A DNA stretch of 64,000 nucleotides from Reinekea marina (GTDB taxonomy: Bacteria; Pseudomonadota; Gammaproteobacteria; Pseudomonadales; Natronospirillaceae). Every line of letters begins with the position of its first letter. Position 1 is the first letter of the stretch. The stretch is from the NCBI RefSeq assembly GCF_030409715.1, contig NZ_JAUFQI010000001.1:3088501-3152500 (forward strand). Reading direction: 5' to 3'. Under the pieces are notes generated by a model, which ran no database searches, had not been told where the DNA came from, and worked only from the letters and a program-made list of their open reading frames with translations. The position numbers and the translations under genes were made by a program. Shown one piece after another: positions 26,036 to 33,666 of the stretch.

Positions 26036-26863
26036 GTGATTTCAGAAAAAATGCTCTTAGTCTCTCCAACGCTCGCAGCTACATTGGGCTTAGAAGAAGC
26101 TTTGCTGTTTCAACTACTGTACGAAATCAAAACACTGCAGGAACGTGAAACCATTGAGTTATCTGTTCAAAAGCAGCAAAAATTATTGCCTTTTTGGAGT
26201 GATATGCAGTTTTTGGCCGTGTGCAATCGGCTACAAGCGCAAGGCGTTATAAACATTGTCAGCCAATCGCCTTGGCAATTTATCATTGACCCTTTATTTG
26301 ATGCCGATGAGGCAGCAGGTACACAAACTAAGCTACCTTCGATCAGTAAAACCGTCCCTGTGTACAATAACACGCCAAATACATACGATGCCCCAAACCA
26401 AACACCGTCTGTCGCTGCAGTTAAATCACAGGCCACTGAAAAACTGCCGGTATTTTCAATGAACGATGCTAGGCGACGCAATCAAGAAGACGACGACTTG
26501 GCCTATCTTAAACCAGCCGCAAAGCACGGCGGCCGAGCCAGCGTTCAGCGGGTAAAAATGACGGCCGACTGGGAGCCGAGTGAACAGTTTCCCAATTTAT
26601 TGTCATTTCACAATATTCCGCTAGCCTTTGCGCTTTCAGAACTTGAAAAATTTAGGCAATATTACCTGGCCAGTGAACGCCAAGAGGCCAACTGGGATAT
26701 TCGATTAGTTAATTGGGTGCAACGCGCTTGGCCCGAATCACAACATGCAAAAGGTCGATATGAGCAATCAATCAACACATCTGGTGAGCCTGCAAACAAT
26801 CCTCGAGAAAAAAGAGCACGCGTCCGGGACGCTCTCAGAAACATCTCAGATACTGACTGGTAA
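26036..26863 (+). CDS. DnaT-like single-strand DNA-binding domain protein
   Basis: A 275-residue protein. The start GTG 26036 has AAGGG 6 nt upstream; a longer TTG frame to 26015 is less likely. The N-terminal part (SPTLAATLGLEEALLFQLLY) is a winged-helix-like region of the type seen in DnaT-like proteins. The middle is a flexible linker. The C-terminus carries the DnaT domain (MTADWEPSEQFPNLLSFHNI to VNWVQRAWPE, about residues 178-236), which binds ssDNA in primosome restart. The end RDALRNISDTDW is typical. It overlaps the next gene by 104 nt in another frame. It is likely to act in helicase loading with that gene and perhaps PriA at 31 kb. Confidence 0.75.
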   Translation: MISEKMLLVSPTLAATLGLEEALLFQLLYEIKTLQERETIELSVQKQQKLLPFWSDMQFLAVCNRLQAQGVINIVSQSPWQFIIDPLFDADEAAGTQTKLPSISKTVPVYNNTPNTYDAPNQTPSVAAVKSQATEKLPVFSMNDARRRNQEDDDLAYLKPAAKHGGRASVQRVKMTADWEPSEQFPNLLSFHNIPLAFALSELEKFRQYYLASERQEANWDIRLVNWVQRAWPESQHAKGRYEQSINTSGEPANNPREKRARVRDALRNISDTDW

Positions 26864-27551
26864 TCGCCCTACCGTTGATCATGACACGAAAGTATTGATC
26901 AACATGATCTTTGCTCGCTTCCACCATATTTATACCCATCGCTTTGAAAGTGCTTACGGTGATGAAACCACTTTGAATCAGGCGAAACGTGAGTGGGCGA
27001 TGTCTTTAGCTGGCATGACTGAGGTTCAACTCGAATTTGCATTAGAGCGCTGTAAGCGAGAGCATGCATGGCCCCCCACCATTGCAGAGTTTTTAAAACT
27101 TCTACAGCCTACGCCGGAATCACTAGGATTACCGTCTTTGGACCAAGCTTATTTAGAGGCTAGCGTGAACGCTCATCACCCGCAAGCTCATCGTTGGTCA
27201 CATGTTTGCGTTCAGCTTGCTGCACAGCAGGTCAGTTACCATGCGTTGCGATCAGAAGCGGAAAGAATCACCAAACCAGTCTTTAAAAACGCTTATGAAA
27301 AACTTTGTCAGCGTCTGTTTAATGGTGAGACCGTTGAATTGCCGCGCGCAAACACCTTGCCTGAGCCAGACTACAGTGACGAGCGAAACTTTGTAGATGC
27401 ATTAACTAAAATAGGCGTAGATGCGGTTCAAGCTCAAGCATTAGCTTATTATTTAGAAAAACCGAAAGGTAGTATTGTACGCGAACGCTATCGAAAAAAG
27501 ACGATTGCGCAGCTGCAAGAAATGAAGGTAAATATTAACGCCCCTGAATAA
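26760..27551 (+). CDS. Replication protein P-like (lambda P family) helicase loader candidate
   Basis: A 263-residue protein. Residues about 48-125 (INMIFARFHHIYTHRF, then KREWAMSLAGMTEVQLEFAL and REHAWPPTIAEFLKLL) match the pattern of phage lambda P and related replication proteins, which load DnaB helicase. No Walker motifs are present, so it is not DnaC. ATG 26760 has AAAAGG 5 nt upstream, which supports a true 104-nt overlap with the DnaT-like gene. A later ATG at 26904 would avoid the overlap and keep the conserved core. The pair is a chromosomal module with a phage flavour; helicase loading is inference. Confidence 0.6.
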   Translation: MSNQSTHLVSLQTILEKKEHASGTLSETSQILTGNRPTVDHDTKVLINMIFARFHHIYTHRFESAYGDETTLNQAKREWAMSLAGMTEVQLEFALERCKREHAWPPTIAEFLKLLQPTPESLGLPSLDQAYLEASVNAHHPQAHRWSHVCVQLAAQQVSYHALRSEAERITKPVFKNAYEKLCQRLFNGETVELPRANTLPEPDYSDERNFVDALTKIGVDAVQAQALAYYLEKPKGSIVRERYRKKTIAQLQEMKVNINAPE

Positions 27552-27570
27552 GCCCCGTTGCACTTATGTT

Positions 27571-28710
27571 TTAATTGCCAACGGGCTCCATAAACCGGGC
27601 ACTGGCGAACCCTTCTTTATCGTCAAAACGTATTTTCATCCAAAGCCCGACAGCTTCAGCTGGGTAGGCCCATACTTTCGCATCTTTACCTAACTTTGCA
27701 ACGACATCGCTTTCAACCGTTGCTTGCGCTCGAACATTGAGTACGTTGGCCGACACTAACATTAAAACTTTCTCGACGTTAACCGTTGCTGAAGGCGCGG
27801 GTGTCGACTCTTTAACTGCGGGCGAAGAAGGCTCTACAAGCGCAAGCGTTTGCTCTAAAGATTCGGAAGTTGTTACCGTTTCATTAATGTCACTTGCTTG
27901 AGGCTCTTCAGAAGAAGGCGATGAATCGGGTGCATCTGCAGGCTCGCTAGCAACGACGACTGACGGTGTTTTATTAACCACGGCCTCTGTACTTTGCGAT
28001 ATCGTTGGGCCTTCATGTTGCATTCGTTCGACCGAAATACGGCCAAACTGCCAAGGACCAAACACCACAAAGGCTAAAACGGATGCCCCTGCAAAAAAGC
28101 CTAAGATAAAGCCCATGAGTTTCTCTTTTGACTTTTCTGGCGTTGGACTGTGTCGATCAAATACATGACGCGCTGTGGCCGTATGTCCGTGCAACCGCCA
28201 CTCAATTCTATCTAAATACCTCGGATCTACCGGGAGTAAGGGCGCTCTTGGCTTCTTGTCATCGGCTTCTATGAACTCTCGGAACACATTGCCGCCAATT
28301 TCATGCAAGCGCTGTTCATTAATGCCAATCACTTGACCTAGAATTCTCAAGGCCAACGGTACGTGGGTCGGTAACTCATGATCGACCAAGACCAACCGCC
28401 AACAGGTTTCGACCAAAAACGGGATCTGCTCTTTTGAGATGACTTTCGCCATCCAATTGAGTGCCTCAACATGGCCTTCGACATCTTGCTCTTCGAGAAA
28501 TTGAAACCAACGAGCACTTAAATCTGAATCAGAATACGGTAACGCATTATTTAAGGTGCGGTCTATTTGCAACTCAACGGAAGGGTACACATAAGCCAGC
28601 CATTGCAAAGCTAAATGCACAGCAGCTTGAGTTGGATCGGTAAAACCGTCCCAAAATCGACCTTCTGGCTCGGTCACGCTCGTCAGCTGCTTTTTTTCTG
28701 CCATGTTCAT
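27571..28710 (-). CDS. TerB-like / membrane / SH3-domain protein of unknown function
   Basis: A 379-residue protein with no confident name. Residues about 20-135 are helical, with acidic and DxE-type positions (WRLVLVDHELPTHVPLALR, then LGQVIGINEQRLHEIG) that look like a TerB-like fold. One membrane helix follows (about 196-218). Then comes a Ser/Pro/Glu-rich linker (about 225-310) and a C-terminal bacterial SH3 domain (VSANVLNVRAQATVESDVVA to EGFASARFMEP), usually a cell-wall binding or sensing module. So the TerB-like part is probably cytoplasmic and the SH3 periplasmic. ATG 28710 or 28704 may be the start; the frame stays open to TTG 28719. Confidence 0.6.
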   Translation of the reverse strand: MNMAEKKQLTSVTEPEGRFWDGFTDPTQAAVHLALQWLAYVYPSVELQIDRTLNNALPYSDSDLSARWFQFLEEQDVEGHVEALNWMAKVISKEQIPFLVETCWRLVLVDHELPTHVPLALRILGQVIGINEQRLHEIGGNVFREFIEADDKKPRAPLLPVDPRYLDRIEWRLHGHTATARHVFDRHSPTPEKSKEKLMGFILGFFAGASVLAFVVFGPWQFGRISVERMQHEGPTISQSTEAVVNKTPSVVVASEPADAPDSSPSSEEPQASDINETVTTSESLEQTLALVEPSSPAVKESTPAPSATVNVEKVLMLVSANVLNVRAQATVESDVVAKLGKDAKVWAYPAEAVGLWMKIRFDDKEGFASARFMEPVGN

Positions 28711-28908
28711 AATAGTCAATTGTTGTTTAGATGCCTTGGCACCTTCTCTCCAAAATGAAACAGTGTTCCTTCACATTATAGTAGTCAAGTCTCACCATTT
28801 TGCTTGGTTTTAGGCTATTTTTATCAAATATTTTAACTATTTCATAGAAATAGGGTTAAATTTTAGGTTTAAACACAGCAATTTTGATGAATCAGGCTCA
28901 TAAGAACC

Positions 28909-28932
28909 AAAAAAAGGAGCACGCGGCTCCTT
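28909..28932 (-). terminator. Intrinsic terminator of maeB
   Basis: On the minus strand AAGGAGC, loop CGCGT, GCTCCTT gives a 7-bp GC-rich stem followed by a run of T (plus-strand A run 28909-28915). It starts 19 nt after the maeB stop and is a canonical Rho-independent terminator. Confidence 0.88.
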
Positions 28933-28950
28933 CTAGTATGTCTGACAAGA

Positions 28951-30198
28951 CTAAACTTTATACTTGTCTGGTAAGGCGATTTTAGCGACTCCGGAATCAA
29001 CTGCTGCACGCGCAACGGCACCCGCAACGCGATTTAATAATCGTGGATCTAATGGCTTAGGAATAATGTATTCTGGGCCAAACTCAAAGGCATTGCCGCC
29101 GTAGGCATCGATCACTTCTTGTAAGATCTCTTCTTTAGCTAAATCACTGATCGCATGCGCTGCAGCCAGCTTCATTTCTTCATTAATCTTAGTAGCCCGG
29201 ACATCTAATGCGCCGCGGAAAATAAACGGAAAGCCTAATACGTTATTCACCTGGTTTGGGTAATCGGAACGACCCGTTGCCATAATGACGTCATCACGTA
29301 CGCTCAACGCGAGTTCAGGCTTAATCTCTGGATCTGGATTAGAGCACGCAAAAATAATCGGCTTATCGGCCATGGTTTTTAATTGTTCAGCGCTGAGCTG
29401 ATCAGGACCAGAAAGCCCAAGGAACACATCTGCGCCTTCTATGGCTTCAGTTAACGTTCTTGCTCGAGTGGTATCGTTGGCAAACTCAGCTTTATACTGG
29501 TTCACACCTTCACGGCCATTAAAAATAACGCCTTTTCGATCGAGCATAACGATGTTTTCTTTCTTCATGCCCGCTGCAACCAACAACCGAGAACATGAAA
29601 TGGCCGCCGCACCTGCGCCTAAACAGACCAATTTAGCCGATTCGATAGACTTACCTTGAATATCAAGAGCATTTAGCATGCCCGCAACCGTAACAATGGC
29701 GGTGCCGTGTTGATCATCGTGAAAAATTGGAATACTGCATGACTCTATTAAACGACGCTCAATTTCAAAACACTCAGGGGCTTTGATGTCTTCTAAGTTG
29801 ATTCCACCAAAGGTATCAGCAATAAGTTCAACGGTGCGCACAATTTCATTAATATCAGAAGAGTTCACTTCGATATCAATAGAATCAACGTTGGCAAAAC
29901 GCTTAAATAACAGGGCTTTTCCTTCCATGACTGGCTTACTGGCCAACGAACCTAAGTTACCTAACCCTAAAATCGCACTGCCGTTAGAAATAACACCGAC
30001 TAGGTTTCCCTTAATGGTGTATTTATAAGCATCTTCCGGATTATCGGCAATGGCACGCACAGGCTCTGCAACACCCGGGCTATAAGCCAAGGATAAATCA
30101 CGTGATGATTCAGCGGCCGTCGAAATCTCGACGCTTAACTTTCCTGGACGAGGGTCAGCATGGTAGGCCAAGGCATCTTTTTTTAGTGTATCAGTCAT
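28951..30198 (-). CDS. maeB: Malic enzyme (malate dehydrogenase, decarboxylating), short MaeB form
   Basis: A 415-residue malic enzyme converting malate to pyruvate and CO2 with NAD(P)H formation. It shows the N-terminal malic domain (LSLAYSPGVAEPVRAIADNP, GNLVGVISNGSAILGLGNLG with the catalytic region and MEGKALLFKRFA), IFHDDQHGTAIVT for metal binding, and the NAD-binding GAGAAAISCSRLL. It lacks the C-terminal phosphotransacetylase-like domain of E. coli MaeB (759 aa), so it is the short bacterial type. Cofactor preference cannot be settled here. It is a single gene with a clear terminator. Confidence 0.92.
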   Translation of the reverse strand: MTDTLKKDALAYHADPRPGKLSVEISTAAESSRDLSLAYSPGVAEPVRAIADNPEDAYKYTIKGNLVGVISNGSAILGLGNLGSLASKPVMEGKALLFKRFANVDSIDIEVNSSDINEIVRTVELIADTFGGINLEDIKAPECFEIERRLIESCSIPIFHDDQHGTAIVTVAGMLNALDIQGKSIESAKLVCLGAGAAAISCSRLLVAAGMKKENIVMLDRKGVIFNGREGVNQYKAEFANDTTRARTLTEAIEGADVFLGLSGPDQLSAEQLKTMADKPIIFACSNPDPEIKPELALSVRDDVIMATGRSDYPNQVNNVLGFPFIFRGALDVRATKINEEMKLAAAHAISDLAKEEILQEVIDAYGGNAFEFGPEYIIPKPLDPRLLNRVAGAVARAAVDSGVAKIALPDKYKV

Positions 30199-30405
30199 GG
30201 GAGATCCAATTTTTTATATGTGTGGTTGTATGATCGAGTCGTTGTTTTTATTAGCTTAGCATAACGCCGCTAGAGTTCTGGCTCAATACGTCATTGTAGA
30301 CATTGCTGCATAGTTGTATTGCTTATAGTCACTATAAAGGCAACTTTAGGGAAAATCGCCATTTAGTGCATAAAAACCATTAATATAAATATAGGTCACC
30401 AAACC

Positions 30406-30428
30406 ATAATTATTGTTCAAATAATTAT
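30406..30428. promoter_or_regulatory. AT-rich 23-bp palindrome upstream of the acetyltransferase gene
   Basis: ATAATTATT (30406-30414), spacer GTTCA, AATAATTAT (30420-30428): a perfect 9-bp inverted repeat. It lies 45 nt before the preferred start of the GNAT gene in the divergent interval with maeB. It has the look of a dimeric repressor operator; the regulator is unknown. Confidence 0.4.
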
Positions 30429-30473
30429 TACATGATCACGGCACCTTCTTACATTGAACCCAAGGCTCTAGAA

Positions 30474-30956
30474 ATGAATATAAACATTAGGCTTGCCAAC
30501 TACGCCGATGCTAGCGACGCTAACATAATACTAGACCAACTAAACGCTTATGCCCAAGACCCAATGGGCGGTGGCTCACCACTGAAAGAAGAAGTAAGAG
30601 AAAACCTAATTTCATCGCTTCACAAAATACCCGGCGCTTTCAGTTTAATTGCATTTGTTGACAATGAGCCCGCTGGGTTTGCTAATTGTTTTCAAGGATT
30701 CTCTACCTTTAAGTGTAAGCCGCTGATCAATATCCATGACTTTGCCGTGCTAGAACGTTTTAGAGGAATGAAACTCAGTCAACGGTTGCTTGAAAAAGTA
30801 GAAGACATTGCACGAGAAAGGGGTTGCTGCAAGGTGACTTTAGAAGTGCTAGCGGGAAATACCGCCGCAAAAAAGGCGTATTTAAACTTTGGATTCTCCG
30901 ATTACGAGCTAGACCCCGCCTCGGGCTCGGCGCTTTTCTGGGAAAAACCTCTTTAA
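30474..30956 (+). CDS. GNAT family N-acetyltransferase
   Basis: A 160-residue GNAT acetyltransferase. Motif A for acetyl-CoA is INIHDFAVLERFRGMKLSQR followed by LLEKVEDIARERGCCKVTLE, and motif B is AAKKAYLNFGFSDYEL. The donor is therefore acetyl-CoA; the acceptor is unknown. ATG 30474 has AAGG upstream and gives a standard GNAT start (MNINIRLANYAD). An earlier in-frame ATG at 30432 lies next to the palindrome and lacks a ribosome site. It is a single gene with only weak T-richness after its end, and the rpmE terminator lies between it and rpmE. Confidence 0.82.
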   Translation: MNINIRLANYADASDANIILDQLNAYAQDPMGGGSPLKEEVRENLISSLHKIPGAFSLIAFVDNEPAGFANCFQGFSTFKCKPLINIHDFAVLERFRGMKLSQRLLEKVEDIARERGCCKVTLEVLAGNTAAKKAYLNFGFSDYELDPASGSALFWEKPL

Positions 30957-30973
30957 AGGCTTTCACAAGGCAT

Positions 30974-30998
30974 AAAAAAACCCAGCCTAAGCTGGGTT
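30974..30998 (-). terminator. Intrinsic terminator of rpmE
   Basis: On the minus strand AACCCAGC, loop TTAG, GCTGGGTT is an 8-bp stem followed by seven T (plus-strand A run 30974-30980). It is 24 nt past the rpmE stop. On the plus strand the tail is only TTCCTTT, so it may also stop GNAT transcripts weakly. Confidence 0.9.
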
Positions 30999-31021
30999 CC
31001 TTTAAATAGACAAGATCAGTC

Positions 31022-31237
31022 TTATTTACCGATTTTACGGCCACTGAAACGAGTCTTGAAGCGATCGATACGACCACCAGAGTCAACCATCTTCTGTTGA
31101 CCTGTGTAGAACGGGTGACATTTAGAGCATACGTCTAAGTGCATGTCCGAACCACGAGTAGAATTAATTTCTAGCTTGTTGCCACATGAACACGTTGCAA
31201 CCATTGCTTCATATTTAGGGTGTATATCTGCTTGCAT
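31022..31237 (-). CDS. rpmE: 50S ribosomal protein L31
   Basis: A 71-residue L31 of the zinc-containing (C+) form. Cys16, Cys18, Cys37 and Cys40 (CSCG...CSKC) supply the zinc site. MQADIHPKY at the start and [20 protein letters not shown] at the end are family hallmarks. It has its own strong promoter, a leader of about 107 nt and a terminator. It lies divergent from priA, the usual gammaproteobacterial arrangement. Confidence 0.97.
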   Translation of the reverse strand: MQADIHPKYEAMVATCSCGNKLEINSTRGSDMHLDVCSKCHPFYTGQQKMVDSGGRIDRFKTRFSGRKIGK

Positions 31238-31351
31238 TATAATAACCTCAATTGACGCCGCTACCAGATCTCTTGTCAGGCACCGCGTTTTGACGGAACA
31301 TTAACTTTGAAGGCACAATAGCGTGCTAGACGCCTCCAAAAAGGGAGCGCA

Positions 31352-31379
31352 ATCATACCAGAGTTGTTTCAATTGACAA
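31352..31379 (-). promoter_or_regulatory. Sigma-70 promoter of rpmE
   Basis: On the minus strand TTGTCA (31379-31374), a 16-nt spacer, then TATGAT (31357-31352) with TG extended -10 (TGGTATGAT). This is a strong match and implies a 5' leader of roughly 107 nt before rpmE. Confidence 0.65.
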
Positions 31380-31396
31380 GTAATATAAGCCAAACA

Positions 31397-33565
31397 ATGC
31401 AACGGGTGTCCATTGCCGTACAAGGCCCGTTTAACGGGCCTCTAACCTATTTGCACAGCCACAAACTCGCTCCAGGACTTCGTTGCAAAGTCAGCCTAGG
31501 TTCTCGTACAGTGATTGGGCTTTCGGTTGCCGATGCGCCAGATGAAGCGCTGGATGCCGCAAAATTGAAAAATGTAACAGAAGTGCTCGATACTGCGCCT
31601 CTCCTTAGCGAAGAACTGCTGAATATCGCAAATTGGATGGGTCGTTATTATCTTCATGAATTCAGCAGCCCTTTCTTTTTAGCCCTGCCTAAATTACTGC
31701 GCAGTGGCAAAAAGGCTGAATTAAAAAAAACACGCTGGGCAACACTGACGCTTCAAGGCCAGCACTTAGATTGCGCACAATTAGGCGGCGCGGCCAAACA
31801 GCAAGCTCTTATGCAAGTAATGCAAAAACAACAAAGCGCGACAATGCGTCATTTAAAGTCACTTGGTTTTGATTCAGCCGTCGTCAACGCTCTGGTTAAA
31901 AAACAGCTGCTCAACGTAAGTGACGAGGCAAATGAAGAGTCCATAACACCGACCGGAGAATTGTTTGAAAGTGAACTTAGGCTCACAGAAGAGCAGCAAA
32001 CCGCCCTTAGTCACATTAAACTGGATGCTTATGCGCCTTGCTTGTTAGAAGGTGTGACCGGCAGTGGAAAAACCGAAATATACCTTCAAGCCATTCGCCA
32101 ATGCTTGCAGCAAGGTAAACGCGCTCTGGTTTTAGTCCCCGAAATTGGCTTAACGCCACAAACCTTAGCTCGATTTCAAAAACGATTTCAAGACGACACG
32201 GTCGCACTGCATTCAGGATTAACAGACCCAGCACGTCACCAAGCCTGGCTAAAAGCCAAATTAGGGCAAGCCGCCATTGTTATCGGAACTCGCTCCAGTA
32301 TTTTAACGCCGATCCCAAACTTAGGATTGATCGTGGTCGATGAAGAACACGATGCCTCTTACAAACAACAAGATACACTGCGGTATCACGCTCGGGATAT
32401 CGCACTCAAGCGCGCGCACGATCTCAATATACCGATTGTGCTCGGCTCGGCGACCCCCTCGCTTGAATCTTTGCACAATGCCAGCATGGGTCGATTTGCG
32501 CATTTAAACTTAGCCAATCGAGCCAACGGCTCTTCATTACCGCCTATCGAAACCATTGATATGCGCAAGCAACAACACCAAAATGGGCTCTCTGAAAGGC
32601 TAGCGCACCGCATCAAAAGCCATTTGGATGACGGCAACCAAATTATTTTATTTTTGAATCGCCGAGGCTACGCGCCTAATTGGTTTTGTCGTAGCTGTGG
32701 CTGGATAGCCGATTGTACTTTTTGCGATGCACACATGACCTATCACCGTGCGCAACGAACCAATATTTGCCACCATTGTGGACACCGCGAAACACCCGTT
32801 CATAAATGCCCGAATTGTCATGAAACCACTTTAGAGGCAATGGGCACAGGCACAGAACGAGCCGAGGAAACCATCTCCCAATTGTTTCCTGACACCACAA
32901 TCATTCGTTTTGACCGTGATATTGCCAGCACACGAAACAAACTCGAACAGCAACTGGCACGCACTGAGTCCGCCGGTCCAGCCATTATTATTGGCACGCA
33001 AATGTTGGCAAAAGGACACCATTTTGAACGCGTCACCTTAGTAGGCATTTGGGATATAGACGGCGGATTATTCAGTGCCGATTTACGAGCCCGCGAACGA
33101 ATGGGCCAATTATTGACTCAAGTTGCAGGGCGTGCCGGCCGAGGAGAGCGAAAAGGCGAAGTAGTGGTGCAAACATGGTACCCCGAACACCCGGTATTCG
33201 AACCGTTGCTTAAGCATGATTACCGTAGTTTTGCTATTGAATTATTAGAGGATAGAAAGCGCACCCAATTGCCACCCTTTGGGTACTTGGCCGTTATTCG
33301 CTGCGACAGTGCGTTCGCAAATTTAGCCGAGCAACGGTTACAAGAAATGGCGCATTATTTACTGAACACCCAAAAAGTTCGAGTATTAGGGCCGTTACCC
33401 GCACTGCTTTCAAGAAGGGCTGGAAAGCATAGATACATGCTGTTAGTTCAAAGCCAAAAACGTAGCCACCTGCACGAAGTACTGACACCTCTGCATCGGC
33501 ACTACCCTCGCGATGCTAAACAAGTCAGCTGGCACATTGACATTGACCCTTCCGATTTAGCCTAA
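31397..33565 (+). CDS. priA: Primosomal replication restart helicase PriA
   Basis: A 722-residue 3'-5' DNA helicase that recognises stalled forks and starts helicase reloading. The N-terminal fork-binding domain begins MQRVSIAVQGPFNGPLTYLH. Walker A GVTGSGKT is at residues 219-226, the DEEHD box in LIVVDEEHDASYKQ, a zinc-binding Cys-rich insert (FCRSCGWIADCTFC, ICHHCG, CPNC), and late helicase motifs GTERAEE and QVAGRAGRG. ATG 31397 matches family starts; the frame extends upstream to TTG 31364 but enters the rpmE promoter. argS follows after 101 nt with a hairpin between them. Confidence 0.96.
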   Translation: MQRVSIAVQGPFNGPLTYLHSHKLAPGLRCKVSLGSRTVIGLSVADAPDEALDAAKLKNVTEVLDTAPLLSEELLNIANWMGRYYLHEFSSPFFLALPKLLRSGKKAELKKTRWATLTLQGQHLDCAQLGGAAKQQALMQVMQKQQSATMRHLKSLGFDSAVVNALVKKQLLNVSDEANEESITPTGELFESELRLTEEQQTALSHIKLDAYAPCLLEGVTGSGKTEIYLQAIRQCLQQGKRALVLVPEIGLTPQTLARFQKRFQDDTVALHSGLTDPARHQAWLKAKLGQAAIVIGTRSSILTPIPNLGLIVVDEEHDASYKQQDTLRYHARDIALKRAHDLNIPIVLGSATPSLESLHNASMGRFAHLNLANRANGSSLPPIETIDMRKQQHQNGLSERLAHRIKSHLDDGNQIILFLNRRGYAPNWFCRSCGWIADCTFCDAHMTYHRAQRTNICHHCGHRETPVHKCPNCHETTLEAMGTGTERAEETISQLFPDTTIIRFDRDIASTRNKLEQQLARTESAGPAIIIGTQMLAKGHHFERVTLVGIWDIDGGLFSADLRARERMGQLLTQVAGRAGRGERKGEVVVQTWYPEHPVFEPLLKHDYRSFAIELLEDRKRTQLPPFGYLAVIRCDSAFANLAEQRLQEMAHYLLNTQKVRVLGPLPALLSRRAGKHRYMLLVQSQKRSHLHEVLTPLHRHYPRDAKQVSWHIDIDPSDLA

Positions 33566-33578
33566 GTAAATCAGAATG

Positions 33579-33602
33579 GCCTCGTTAGAGCACTAGCGAG
33601 GC
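33579..33602 (+). other. Hairpin between priA and argS
   Basis: GCCTCGTTAG, loop AGCA, CTAGCGAGGC: a 10-bp stem with one G-T pair, 13 nt after the priA stop. There is no T-tract, so it is either a weak terminator or an RNA-end structure. Confidence 0.45.
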
Positions 33603-33666
33603 AGGGCCAAAACGTGGATAATAGAGAATCGTATTCACACCCTATTTTTCCGGAGTATTTAAGTCA

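Noticed and set aside
26745..26863. Frameshift joining the DnaT-like and P-like genes into one
   Set aside because: The DnaT-like protein has a normal C-terminus (ISDTDW) and the second gene has its own ribosome site, so two overlapping genes fit better than a broken fusion.
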